Positions 49,778-63,444 of a stretch of DNA of 64,000 nt are shown one piece after another (the stretch's first letter is position 1; each line of letters starts with the position of its first letter). The notes beneath the pieces were generated by a model. It had not been told where the DNA came from and did no database searches. It saw only the letters and a program-made list of their open reading frames with translations. Origin of the DNA: Chrysomallon squamiferum (taxonomy: Eukaryota; Mollusca; Gastropoda; Neomphalida; Peltospiridae); contig CM022668.1 in assembly GCA_012295275.1 (NCBI GenBank), positions 8,612,818-8,676,817 of the forward strand, in the 5' to 3' direction. Both the position numbers and the translations under genes were made by a program.

Positions 49778-50740
49778 GTTATTATTATTATTGTTCTTAT
49801 TTCTGTTGTGATTATTATTATTGTTGTTATTGTTTTTAATGCTATTGTTGTTATTATTATTATTTTTATTATTATGTGTTTTAAATTAAGATTATACTGA
49901 TACATATAAGAAATATAAATATTTACAGATTATCTCTATGCAATCTTCATATAACAGATTATATTATTTTTTCACTCCCTAGTCATATTTCATACAGTTG
50001 TTCAATTATTATTTTTATTAAATTAAGAATATACTAAACCACAGAAGAATCGTGTTTAATTGTAAATGTTTATAAGTGATCAGTTTGTTGAAATTAATGA
50101 CTTATGAAATAATATACCTATTCAGTTTTATCTGCAAATTAAAACAATATACTGAACAAAGTTTTATAAAAAAGAAAGAAAAATGCTTTCAATTACCACA
50201 GTAATGTAATAATCTAATATTCAGTTTTGTTATCTTTAAAACGATATTAATATACTGAATATTGCCTAGATTATACAAGTATGATAAGAGATCATTTAAA
50301 TATTACTGCACTTTTTATACTCATATTCAGTTTTGTTATCTTTAAAATGATATTAATATATACTGAATATGAATATAAAAAGTGCAGTAAAATTTAAATT
50401 ATCTCTTATCATGCTTATAATCTAGACAATGGTTAAAAAAAGGTAAGTTAATTACCAAAATAATATAATATTGTAACATACATATATACATGTGTACGTA
50501 CAAAATATGAAAATGTAAAGATTTAAAATAGTAATGAAATATATTTTACAGATATATAACAAACAGTAAAAGAACTAACACGCTACTGAGAGTCTGCAGT
50601 GACGTATCCTACTAACATCTCGAACACTTTACTTGTTTCTTGTATTACTTAACCAATTTCAACAATTATGGAAAAATCAGACTGAAAAGTCTCCAAATGG
50701 TTTAAATTAAAAAAAAAAAAAAAAAAATGAACTGATATTA
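49430..50740. other. AT-rich spacer with AGT/ATT triplets and a palindromic element
   Basis: AGT and ATT triplets at 49660-49880. The palindrome at 50262-50432 is listed separately. No gene seen. Confidence 0.65.
50219..50432. repeat. Palindromic element with nested repeat
   Basis: Arms 50262-50330 and 50362-50432 are reverse complements over about 68 bp with few mismatches (TGATAAGAGAT, TACTGCACTTTTTATA). The segment TTCAGTTTTGTTATCTTTAA occurs at 50219 and again at about 50326, each time within a unit bounded by TATTCAG and CTGAATA. It looks like an inverted pair of MITE-like elements. Confidence 0.75.
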
Positions 50741-50755
50741 GAAAAATATCATACT

Positions 50756-51079
50756 TTGCTGTCTCAAAAGAATGCTGTCTTATGTAAATTTAGAAGCGCA
50801 AATGCTAAACTTCCTATTGAAACTGGACAATGGTCTCCTGTTCTAAGAGAAAACAGAAAACGTCGTATCTGTAATTTTAACAAACTTGGAGATGAATATC
50901 ATAATATATTTGAATGTAATGATCCTATGTTATTAAATGCGAGAAAAGGTATACCAGATAAATATACGAGACATCCAAATGTAATTTCATACAAATATTT
51001 GTTTAACAGTGAAAATGTATTAGTGTTAAAAAGCAGTTTGTTATTATATAGCTGTAATACATTCTTCTCTGTACTGTAA
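50756..51079 (+). mobile_element. LINE reverse-transcriptase C-terminal fragment
   Basis: The 107-residue open frame contains LPIETGQWSPV, a Cys (RRICNFNK) and GDEYHNIFEC, then an Arg-rich stretch and a hydrophobic tail. The pattern LPIE-x-GRW ... C ... GDE-x-H-x4-C is the zinc-binding end found after reverse transcriptase in many non-LTR elements and related genes of invertebrates. The second Cys of the expected C-x2-C is absent (CNFN), so it is probably a dead fragment. No upstream reverse-transcriptase motifs are visible. Confidence 0.6.
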
Positions 51080-51265
51080 TCCTACAATTTATGAGAATGA
51101 AGTCATTTTCATCAAAATCGGTGTATCAAAAAGTTTATTACTCCAAAGACTACATCGATCACACTACTGAGACCATATAAACAAAATATAACTTAGATGT
51201 TCTGTAGTGGCACAATCATATCAACTGTTGTTTAACTGGAACACTCACGCGTTAAGGACAGTTTT

Positions 51266-51342
<77 letters not shown>

Positions 51343-53223
51343 AAGAAGAAGAAACCATATGAAATAAATGACATTAAACTCTAATTTTACTTTTTATTCA
51401 AACATGTTTTATTTTTTCGAATATTCTCATAAACTGTTTAAAGTAGCTTTATTACATAATTCCAGCAAATGTAACTGACTGTATCTGACTGTATCTCTGT
51501 ATATATAATATATAAATACATATATACGTTTGAAATGGTCATTTTTGAGTCTTTGTCTCTCTCACGAAATCATAAGCTAAATAACAGGATAATATGTTTA
51601 TTGTCTAAAAACGTCAAATAAAGATGATATGAAATTTTGTAATAATTCATCAGCAATCATTGAAAATCATGTATATTTGATTAGTGGAAAAGAAAACTAT
51701 GTCAAAATATTTATTATTACTTGTTTATTTACATATTTACTTATTTGCTTATATATGTGTTTCTTTGTTTAATTACATATATTTTTGACAGACATGTATG
51801 AGCAGTTTAGTTTTTTTTTGTTCAAAATCTCTGAAACAAATATTAAAAATATGTAAATTTTCAGAAGTAAAAGTTTCTCGATATGGGTTTATTTAAAGAA
51901 GAACGATAATTTCAAATATTATTGGAATATACATATACTTTATAAATACGAATACTGTCAAAGACCTTTACTGCTTCTGTCTGACACTGTGTATGTGTCT
52001 GCTTATCCCTAATTTTTCCTTCTGGGTTCCATAAATAAGCGCGTTTTTAAAACAATTTTTTCACATTAAATTTCTCACATGTTAATTATATATTTCTGAC
52101 AGATGCTTCGGATGTAAACCATATTTTATAAATAATATAACTGTTTTATAATACATATGATGTTTCATTCATAGGTGACAGTTTAATTTAAACTTATAAA
52201 AGAACTTTATGTTTATGTCTTATGTTTATGTTTAAGTATTTTTGGTTAATATTAGGAAAACAAACACCACCCATACCAAAAAGAAAAAGAAAAACAAGAG
52301 AAGAAACAAAGAAAAAAAATTAGCAGCAAACAAACAAACAGACAATACGTAGCTTTTTGCCATGGCTTAAGCACTAGAAAGAGCAATAAGAAAACGTACG
52401 TACTGGAAAACACAGCTTTCATAGAGATTTCTTTGGAACGAAAATGTGTAGGTTATATTTCTTTTCATCACATTCAACAAAATTCGTACGTATTTTCGGC
52501 AGCTGAAATGATAGTACCAGATATAGTAGTAGATCTAGTAGTAGATCTAGTAGTAGATCTAGTAGTTACAGCTGTCTCTTTAGTCCACCCTGTAATTATT
52601 ACTGTAACAGTTTCAATATTAATAACACTAGAACAGCAGATTCGTTGTTAATAAAAGTAGTTGGTAGTAGTACTAGTAGTAGTATTATTAGCAGCAATAG
52701 TAGTAGCAGTAGTAAAAGTAGTAATAATGGTAGATTAGTATTAATAGTGGTAACAGTTATAAAAGACACAGTAATGCTTCTATCATAGTCACGTAATTTC
52801 TGATAAAGTGTATTTTTTTATTCTTTCTCCTTCAGATAAAGGAGAATCACATATGTTATTGTTGTTTTGTTTTGTTTTCTTTGTTGTTTTTTCTTCTTCT
52901 TTCTTTTTTTTTTTAGTAAATACAAAAATATCAAACACAAACTATAACAAATAGTTTAAAACTCATTTGCTTCCAGTGCTCGTTAATAAATTAATATTTA
53001 ATTAACATAAAATACATAATAGAGCTTTTCAAAAAATTTAATTAAAATATTCCTCCGTTTTATTTCTAATTTTCCTATTTTATATCTTTCTTCGGATATT
53101 GTTGGAATTTAACAGCACTTAATTTTTTTAATTTTTTCTTTTTTTATTTCCGTAGAAATCTAACTATGTTAGCAAGTCATGGAAGGCTTTGAACGTTTCA
53201 GGTGTTTTACACAGAATGCGTGC
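51080..53223. other. AT-rich spacer with AAT/AAG array
   Basis: AAT then AAG microsatellite at 51268-51352. AGT/GAT triplets (TAGTAGATC three times) at 52520-52570 and AGT at 52655-52745. No gene I can support. Confidence 0.7.
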
Positions 53224-53552
<329 letters not shown>

Positions 53553-55075
53553 ATACACATACATATTTTTTTTGCGAACCTCTTTCTTCAATACTGAAGG
53601 GGTAGAGGATAAATATACGAAGATAATTAACTGAAATTCACGAAGATAACTTAATTAATGTTTGCGAAGATAAATTAATTAATGTTTACGAACATGTATT
53701 GTGTCTATGAAAGTAAACTGAAATTTTTGATCCTCTGTTGAAATTAAATGCCTACCGAAATACTCAAAGACTTACCAAGATATACCTTGTCCTGAAGATT
53801 AACCACAGTTTACAAGTTTTGTTTAGAAGCCTCAGTTGAAAGAACTCCGGATTTAACAAATAATGACTGAAATTTTATTTCTTCTTGTTTGAAATTATTT
53901 TGCCTGGGTGCGTTTCTTCTAAAATTTAAAAAGGTAAGAATTTATTTATGTCTGTATATATTAGGATTCGAGCGTGTATACATACGCACATAAAAACAAG
54001 AATATATATTACGTACATATATAAATATATATATACACAGACATAAAAATACACAAATATACACACACAGATAATTCGTTATTTATATGCTTTATTTACT
54101 TTAAATTTCTTTCTATAGGTTTTATTGTTATTTATTTAATTTTTTTGGATGTAAATAAATATATATAAAACAAATAAAAATAAGATAAATAAAAAAATAA
54201 AAAAATAAAAAAATGAAATAGAAAGTAAAAATAATACTGGACAGAAATCGATATTTTTATATATATATATCAGTGGCATCCCCAGCATTTGTGAAAGGGA
54301 TGGCGGGAATCGGCGTAACTGGTGCAAATTAAACGAAGGGATGGTACAGAAAATGTTCAGGGTACAAGTACTTTGAACAATGTTCAAGTTACTTGTATGT
54401 CAAAAATACTCTTATAAATAATTGCATCAGATGCATTAACTGTTAACAAGTTTATTTGATTTGCAATTAAATAAAATCAAAGTGTCTGTTGCTGGCCTTT
54501 TGTCTGGTTGTTCTGTGAATTGTATTCTTTACATGAATATTTTTATACAAAATAATAACCTCCTGTATATATTGTATATACGTATGTGAGAGTGTGTGTG
54601 TGTGTTTCTGTGTCTGTGTGTGTGTGTGTGAGAGTGTGTGAGAGTGTGTGTGTGTGTGTCTGTGTGTGTGTTTCTGTGTGTGTGTCTGTGTGTTTGTCTG
54701 TGTCTGTGTGTGTGTATGTCTGTGTGTGTGTCTGTGTGTGTCTGTCTGTGTGTATGTGTGTGTGAGAGTGTGTGTGTGTCACGCAATGTGATAATGAATA
54801 CAGAATAGTCATGAGAATATGACGTTAGTTGGCGATGCGCTGGTGATAATAATTATGTTTATACTGAGCGGATCGAGCGCATATCTGTTTTCGCAGGTCG
54901 AAGATATTTTAAAAAGTTATTTGTGTTTCTAGGATAAGATAATTATTATACAGTTAAACGTTAACAAAACTGTAGCGATCACTGAAATTCATGCGCAATA
55001 ATTTAGCCACGCATCGTGAGTAGCAGCGAATTTGAGAGGAACTGGATTGCGACTCGTCGAAACGCGGTGATTTGT
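53553..55075. other. Spacer with GT-rich microsatellite
   Basis: A GT/GTCT/GAGT array lies at 54589-54780. Other sequence is unique, AT-rich and noncoding as far as I can see. Confidence 0.7.
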
Positions 55076-55077
55076 AA

Positions 55078-55749
55078 ATGCGACAGAATACAGTACATCT
55101 GTTTTGTTTAGAGACAGAATACAGTACATCTGTTTTGTTTAGAGACAGAATACAGTACATCTGTTTTGTTTAGAGACAGAATACAGTACATCTGTTTTGT
55201 TTAGAGACAGAATACAGTACATCTATTTTGTTTAGGGACAGAATACAGTACATCTGTTTTGTTTAGAAACAGAATACAGTACATCTGTTTTGTTTAGAAA
55301 CAGAATCTGTTTTGTTTACAGAATACAGTACATCTGTTTTGTTTAGGGACAGAATACAGTACATCTGTTTTGTTTAGAAACAGAATACAGTACATCTATT
55401 TTGTTTAGGGACAGAATACAGTACATCTGTTTTGTTTAGAGACAGAATACAGTACATCTGTTTTGTTTAGAAACAGAATACAGTACATCTGTTTTGTTTA
55501 GAGACAGAATACAGTACATCTGTTTTGTTTAGAAACAGAATACAGTACATCTGTTTTGTTTAGAGACAGAATACAGTACATCTGTTCTGTTTAGAGACAG
55601 AATACAGTACATCTGTTTTGTTTAGAGACAGAATACAGTACATCTGTTTTGTTTAGAGACAGAATACAGTACATCTGTTTTGTTTAGAGACAGAATACAG
55701 TACATCTGTTTTGTTTAGAGACAGAATACAGTACATCTGTTTTGTTTAA
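55078..55749. repeat. 31-bp minisatellite, about 21 copies
   Basis: Units read GACAGAATACAGTACATCTG then TTTTGTTTAGA. Most are identical; one unit near 55305-55325 is truncated. Confidence 0.97.
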
Positions 55750-56190
55750 ATAAACAAACAAATAAGTACAAGGGACAGAATAAGTAATCTGTTTTGTTTA
55801 GGGACAAAATACAATCTATTTAGTAAGTAAGCAAACAAGTCAGTAAGTAAGTAACTAAGTAAATAAATAAATAAACAGAAAGAGAGATAGATAGATAAAA
55901 ATGGAACAAAATAATAAAATTACTTAAAATTTTATAAAAATTCATTTCTTATAAATTATTATAAAAGTTGACGAATATTTTTTATTATTATTTGGATGGA
56001 AAGAAATAAAGAAAACAAAATTAAAATAGAAAATAAAATAGAAAATTCTAAATAATGATGGACAGAATTCTAAATTTGAATATTTTTTATTATATATATT
56101 AAAGAAAAAAATATATAGAAAATAAAATAGAAAATTCTAAATAATGATGGACAGAAATCTAAATTTTACTTATATATATTGAAAATATAT

Positions 56191-56273
<83 letters not shown>

Positions 56274-57250
56274 TTAATTTAAACATTATTTTAAGTATAT
56301 AGATAATTTATCTATTTTAGTAACAATACCATTATTCCCATGCTTGTGTTACAAAACTTACATTTATTGTAAGAATTATCTATCGTAGACAAGCAATAAT
56401 ATTGTATGCTATTTACAGTACAGTTATTTTTATTTCATCTTTAACAATCGCTTAGAAACTGAGTTACTGAAGACCTGTCTGATCTAAGTGAAGTGTGAGT
56501 CAGATGTTATTTAAAACACTCACATCAAATTTCTGTGCCGAAAATAAAAGAGAAAATCACTTAGTGTTACGTAAATAAATATACCAAACGTCTCAACTTG
56601 ACTAAGTGGCCACTGGTTCACGTTTGTTCCTAATTACAGTAACTCTATTAATTTTATCAATTTATTAATTTATTGTTTGAAGTTCAACATTTATTGACCC
56701 TGTTCATTACATTTCAGCTGTTTCTAGTTTTAGTTTTGTATTGTGTTACCCGTATTTTAAAATATTACATTTGATTATTGCCATTGATTTATACTTTGAA
56801 TTTCATCATTAGTGTAGCCTGATGTATTATATTTCATCATTACAGTAATTATGTACATTACGTCATCGCTATTCTTTACATGTATTTAATTCATTTATTT
56901 TTGATTTGTTTGCTTGTTTACTTAATCATTCAGCAGGAATTCGTATCATGATTTCAATATTATAGAAAGAATGTTTAACGAAAACCTCGCACGAAAAAGA
57001 AATCGGATATTAGGTGTCAGTTTTAAAACATCAAAGAGGTTCATTTATTTATAAAACTAAACTGTTACAACTATTCATTATATGTCATTCCAAACAACGT
57101 TTTACAACAGCTCAAACAACAGTGACAGTAGTAGTAGCCTAATAGTAGTAGAATAGCCTAGTAGTTGTAGTAACCTAGTAGTAGAATAGCTCTAGAAGTA
57201 GGACTGCAAGTTATAATAATAAAAAAAAATATATATATGCATATTTGCAT
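55750..57250. other. AT-rich spacer with GA array
   Basis: AAGT/AAAT tracts at 55820-55875, a short direct duplication around AGAAAATTCTAAATAATGAT (56038 and 56129), and a GA run at 56195-56271. The remainder to 57250 is unique and noncoding. Confidence 0.7.
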
Positions 57251-57253
57251 ATA

Positions 57254-57847
57254 CAGTGGTAACTCGACTTACGAGTTTAATTCGTTTCGTGACCGAGCTC
57301 GTAACTCAATCTGCTGAAATTAATTGAAATACCATTAATCCGTTCCAGCCCCCAACGTGTTTTTAAATAAGAAAAACAAAATAAAAGAGAATGTAAAGAA
57401 ATAAATTGGTTTTGTAAAGATCAGACAAATTATTTTAACGCCTTTGGCTGGAGTTACAGCCTATATCGATTCCTTCTGCTTCAGTATGGTACTACGCTCG
57501 AACTGCCTAGCCAAGTCGACTACATTCACACATTTCTGTTGCTTTTCTATGATTTCATGCTTTAATTCAATGGACTTCATCCGCTTCTTCTTTGCAATCA
57601 CTTTCTTAGGATCCATGGTCAGAAAAAATACATTTGGCTAAATAGTGCACAAAACGCGAACACAAAACAAAGAGATGTTTCCACGGCAGGTAACCGAGTG
57701 AAGTAAACGAGTGAGACGCGGGAGGCGTATCTGAGGCTCGCACGTAACTCGGATTTTGGCTCGGAACTCAAAGCAAAAATCGACCAAGCGACTGCTCGTA
57801 ACTCGAAAAACTCTTAAGTTGGGGCCTCGTAATTCGAGGTACCACTG
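57254..57847. mobile_element. Tigger/pogo-type DNA transposon, internally deleted
   Basis: The ends are inverted repeats: CAGTGGTAACTCGACTTACG at the left and the reverse complement of CAGTGGTACCTCGAATTACG at the right. This is the classical Tigger/pogo terminal sequence. The left flank supplies the TA target; the right flank reads AA, so the duplication has decayed. The element is 594 bp, far shorter than a complete one, and retains only the start of the transposase on the minus strand. Confidence 0.85.
57461..57616 (-). pseudogene. Tigger transposase N-terminal fragment
   Basis: The frame begins MDPKKVIAKKKRMKSIELKH and continues with EIIEK, VVDLARQF and ILKQKESI, the CENP-B/pogo-type N-terminal helix-turn-helix, then a TAG at 57463-57461. 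Beyond the stop the frame still reads AVTPAKGV, the normal continuation, so the TAG is a mutation. The serine-threonine region before ILKQKE is shortened. No DDE catalytic part is present. Confidence 0.75.
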
Positions 57848-57849
57848 AA

Positions 57850-58031
57850 TATATGTATGTCTGTGTGTGTGGCTATGTATGTTTTTGTGTATTTTTATGT
57901 ACCTACCCAACCACCTATTTACTTACCTACCGACCTACCTATGTACATTCATACATACATACACATATACTACATACGTATTGTAAAGTATATATAAGAT
58001 AACCGAATTCTGGATCAAAATGAAATTAAAC

Positions 58032-58064
<33 letters not shown>

Positions 58065-58136
58065 TAATAATAACAATAATAATAAAAACAATAATAATAA
58101 CAATAATAATAAATAACAATAAACAATAATAATAAC

Positions 58137-58193
<57 letters not shown>

Positions 58194-58200
58194 TGAAATT
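57850..58200. repeat. AAT/AAC microsatellite upstream of the sulfotransferase
   Basis: Long AAT array with AAC interruptions at 58032-58192. Short CTAC/CATA tracts lie before it. Confidence 0.9.
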
Positions 58201-58215
58201 CGTTTTTGTTTCAGG

Positions 58216-58312
58216 ATGTACGGACGGTTTCAGTTTTACTTTCTGTGCGCTTCCGCCGTCTTCCTCATCTTCTGCGGCTACACCTACATCGTTTCCTTCA
58301 AACGTGATAAAT
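58216..58312 (+). CDS. Putative first coding exon of the sulfotransferase (membrane anchor)
   Basis: After a TTTCAG acceptor-like site the frame begins MYGRFQFYFLCASAVFLIFC, a short polar start followed by about 20 hydrophobic residues and a basic KRDK, as expected of a type II Golgi signal anchor. It ends in phase 1 at a GTATGT donor. Joining in phase 1 to the acceptor at 58916 leads into the frame of the catalytic ORF downstream, apart from one TGA (see the next entry). Confidence 0.5.
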
Positions 58313-58319
58313 GTATGTA

Positions 58320-58625
58320 AATTTTACATCATATCTCATATTAACACACACACACACACACACATACACACACACACTCATACACACACACAGTCACACA
58401 TACACACACACACACACACACATATATATAAAAAGAAGAAAGAACTAAAAAAAAACGGTACAACAACAACAGGCTCCACAAAATCAAGTCACCATTTCTA
58501 CGACAACAACTATAACTACTCTTTTGCTATTGCTACTGTTACTGGTATTTTTGCTGTTCTTACAACAACAACAGCAACAACTATTCTATTATTACTACTA
58601 GAACATCAACAACAGCAACAACTAT

Positions 58626-58661
<36 letters not shown>

Positions 58662-58900
58662 AGAAACTACAACTCTTGTGCTTCCTCTACTACTACGTGT
58701 TCTACACCTCCTCCTTCACCTCTATATCCATCATACAACTTCTCAGTAAGCCAGATTGTTATACAGCTTATTAGACACAGCTTGTAAAAAGAAGTAATCA
58801 GTTATTTTTATGTTGTTTTTGTTATACTTGGGTAATTAAATGTCCTTGCTGTGTTTATGTTAGCAAGTAAAGACATTTTTGTTTCTTATATTTATACTAT
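58320..58900. repeat. CA and ACT/AAC repeats in the presumed sulfotransferase intron
   Basis: CA tracts at 58342-58430, then AAC/ACT triplets at 58460-58670. The long frame reading across them is repeat-derived. Confidence 0.75.
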
Positions 58901-58916
58901 CCTTTACACCTTTCAG

Positions 58917-60013
58917 ATGCATCCACGGTATCGACGTCAGGTCCGAAGTGCGCTTGCACATTGCAGACCGAGTATAGTCAATGACAGAAGAAAATACAAG
59001 ACATATGCATGATAAAACCTCCTGGCAAAGTTGGCAAACAAATTATTTTCCACAATGACTATAACATCTCCTATTGCTCCGTAGCTAAGGCGGGATGTAC
59101 ATTCTGGATAAACATCTTCCGCTTCCTGTACAAAGAAACTGACAACGCTAAAGTTAGCTCCCCTAAGGAAATTCCCCGTATGATTACGCATTACGAGAGA
59201 ATGAAAAATATGAAATTTTACGATCTGCAGACTGGTGAGAAATTTTTACCCAACACATTTCGTTTTCTGTTCACTCAGGATCCGTATTCCAGACTCTGGT
59301 CAGCGTATGTGGACAAATTCCTGCTTCCGGATTACTGGTGTACTGAAGGGCGAAGGATTTTGGCTCGCAGGCCAAACGACGCATCACAAGATACGAGAAA
59401 TGGCTGCGCTAAGGACATTACGTTTATCGAACTCTTAAACCACATAACTCAAAGTATACCCGATAAACTAGATCCCCACTGGAGTCCCGTGAGCCTCATG
59501 TGTGACCCTTGCAGCTTCAAACCTGACGTCATAGGAACTATGGAAACGTTCGCAAAAGATGCCCATTTTATTTTGTCGCAAGTGAACCTGACCCATTTGT
59601 TAGGCGACTATAGCCATCAAGCCCACGTTGAACACGAATTAAAAATGTTGACTGAATATAATTTTGAGCTTCTGAACAGAAGGTACTGTAAACATTGTGT
59701 AAATAAAGAAGATATAGCAAATCGATTGTGGAAAGCGTTTCAGATAAATGGATACTTACCAGTCGATGTGCAGTTTCCCACAGATCAATTAAAAGATATT
59801 AATTCTTCATCGTTCGTGAACCTTGTAACAAAGTATTACAGACAAAAATCGAAAACGTCAGCTGAGATAAAAGAACAGAGGAAAAAGGCCTTAATAGAAG
59901 CCTACAGAAAAGTTCCAAGAGAAATTTTGCAAAAAGTAAAATTCCTCTATGCCACGGATTTTTTAATGTTTGACTACGATCCTAATCCATCCTGGATGGA
60001 GTTTAATAGTTAA
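58917..60013 (+). CDS. Carbohydrate (Golgi-type) sulfotransferase, catalytic exon
   Basis: An open frame of 334 residues from ATG 59009 to TAA 60013 belongs to the Sulfotransfer_2 (CHST-like) family, which moves sulfate from PAPS to glycans in the Golgi lumen. The 5'-phosphosulfate loop is YCSVAKAGCTFW (residues 22-33, Lys27). The 3'-phosphate motif is FLFTQDPYSRLWSAYVDKF (86-104), where the usual Arg before DP is Gln. Further family marks are DPCSFKPDVIGTMETF and the terminal YATDFLMFDYD. The exon probably starts at 58917 after CCTTTACACCTTTCAG. In the frame of the catalytic part a TGA occurs at 58982; in another frame 58917-59009 reads QVRSALAHCR, typical of the stem region of such enzymes, but it stops at 59010. 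So the N-terminus is either frameshifted, mis-sequenced or begins at 59009 without anchor. Confidence 0.75.
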
Positions 60014-60025
60014 ACAAATGTGTTC

Positions 60026-60150
<125 letters not shown>

Positions 60151-61693
60151 ACATAAGATGTAAAGCTAGTCTAAGCTTTAACTGAAAAGAAACAAAATAT
60201 ATTAAAGAAGTTTCAAATCAACCTAACCTTAGACGGTCATGAAATGTTAGACTCACTTTTGTTATCTTTCGTCAATTGTTTCGCTAACGTACACGCTTAG
60301 CATCTGTTCTCATTCAGAGACATTATTTAAGAAAAGTCGTTGAACTGTAATATTAACATTTAACAAGCACGTTTTCATGCTGTGCTGTTATAGAAAATAA
60401 CTGACAATTTTTATTTTACTTTCATTGAAAAGATAACGTGTTTCTTTATAACTGTTGTATGTTGAACACAACAGATATTACCTTATTGAAAGATTTCATT
60501 GAAAAATGACAAATGTCTAATCAGAATAATATGGAAGTTGAATATTACATCATTTTCAAATATTCATTTTGAAAGTAAATTCGGTATAGTTACACTAAAC
60601 AATATTGGACAAAATGTTTGTATACTACATGACTTTGAGTGAAATGACGTAAACTATTATTATACGCTGGTCGTATAATACACTACAATAAAGCAGAGTG
60701 TTTTAAGTGTCATGTTGTATGATGTTCACATTGGCGAGGAGTCCTCGGGGGTAAATGCAGTTTCACAAAAGCGCGTGTACATATTTAAATGTTCTTTGTA
60801 TAACAGAAAATTGCATAAGAAATATTGGAGAATAGCGTATGTTTAATATTACGAAAATAAAACAAACAAACTCCCATCCACTCTCTCTGTGTCTTTTTAA
60901 ATTTGTATGAATGTATAAACATTTTGTCTGTTTGCCAGTCTCTGCCTATCCCCTATTAGTATGCATGTTTGTGTGTATTTCATTATGAACTTAGAAATGT
61001 TTGCAAGACGAGTTCAGTAAAGACAGCAGACAAGAGGTGTTCTTGATCCACTTCGCTTAGGTTCAGTGTTCACTTATACAAAACATTTCAATAAGGATAA
61101 CACATTATGCAATATCCTAGCACATTTTTATTAACATTTACTCTTTTATTTTATATATAATTATATGTGTATGTGTTTGTGTGTGTCTATATATATACAA
61201 ACACACACAAACCTTTGGTACTAATAAAATAATTCAGTGATATAATAATGCTACGTTATACCTGATTTATTTTTCTACTGAAGACATGTAAATTATAAAA
61301 TGTGTGAAACAGTTAAAAAAAAGGTTTATTTTAAATTATTGTTATTTCTGCGGACGGATCAAATGATCCGAGGGTACAATGACACCCGAGTCATGTCGTC
61401 CAGGGCTGCTCTGGAGCACTTGCGAGGTCGAACAAAGTTCAACATTATTTTATAAAAAACTATGAAAAAATAAAATATATTTTAAGCGTAATAATGCCAA
61501 CCCTGACAGTATGTGTCAGTATGGCACATTGTCGGCTCTGTGGCCACATTTCACCACCGCCTTTTCCAGATTTTACTAATGCCATTATTGCTTTCTTGTT
61601 ATAGTTAACTGGCTGGGTTAATATTTTAATAAATACAAAATGGTTCGCGGAGCCCTGACTAGTCATTAGTTTCTTCCAAAATTTGTTATTATT

Positions 61694-61738
<45 letters not shown>

Positions 61739-61860
61739 AACTAATTAATTTTTTTCGTATATTATTATAATTTTTGAAAGTATAAATAAACTCGTGATCA
61801 CATTTATTGGTTTTGTTTGTTACCTGGATGATAACTTCTGTCTTCCTCTTCTTCCGTCAG
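60151..61860. other. Spacer right of the sulfotransferase
   Basis: Mostly unique AT-rich sequence. A possible polyadenylation signal (AATAAA) lies at about 60688. The block 61340-61660 is richer in GC, possibly an old mobile element, with a 68-codon minus-strand frame that I cannot identify. ATT run at 61700-61736. Confidence 0.5.
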
Positions 61861-61869
61861 TTCGTCCGT

Positions 61870-62880
<1,011 letters not shown>

Positions 62881-62900
62881 ATAATGTGTCATGTATCATG

Positions 62901-63083
62901 TTGACCGCTTCTCGAAAAGTTATATCGCTTATGATAAAAATAACAACAGTTTCACTTGTGCTTATTGCCACTGTACTTCTATGGCAAGATTATTTGGAAA
63001 GGGAACTAAAAAAAACCAGAAAAGATATTTTCTCTGTAGTTACCAACTTCATCGCATCCATTAATCAATACTATTGCTACTAA
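62901..63083 (+). CDS. Possible membrane-anchor exon of a further Golgi enzyme
   Basis: From ATG 62901 the frame begins MLTASRKVISLMIKITTVSL and continues with hydrophobic residues to LLWQDYLERELKKTRKD. A short basic tail, one hydrophobic helix and a charged stem are the plan of type II Golgi proteins. It lies 3 kb beyond the sulfotransferase in the same orientation, so it might be the first exon of a tandem paralogue continuing beyond the window. No clear donor was found, and the frame closes at 63083. An alternative start at 62886 adds five residues. Confidence 0.3.
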   Translation: MTASRKVISLMIKITTVSLVLIATVLLWQDYLERELKKTRKDIFSVVTNFIASINQYYCY

Positions 63084-63089
63084 CACAAC

Positions 63090-63367
63090 TACCACTTTTC
63101 TTCTACTACTACTATTACTACTACTACTACTACTATTACTACTACAACTGCTATTACTACATCTACACACTCAGCGTACAAACATTTAAGCAGAAAATAT
63201 CAACGGTACAAGTGAAATGTATTTAGTGTTGTGCCATGCCAAACTTATTTCCTCTAAAGTTTATGAAAATAGCCGTTCAGACAAATATAGTTTGTATGTG
63301 TATTCAAGAAATACCGTGGGCGGTATAAAAAGGTTTACTGTATTATTATTATTACCATTACTATTAC

Positions 63368-63444
<77 letters not shown>

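Noticed and set aside
58193-58774. 193-codon plus-strand frame before the sulfotransferase
   Set aside because: Runs in the wrong frame through the anchor exon and then through CA and ACT repeats.
61460-61666. 68-codon minus-strand frame
   Set aside because: Not simple repeat, but no domain or splice context; may be mobile-element debris.
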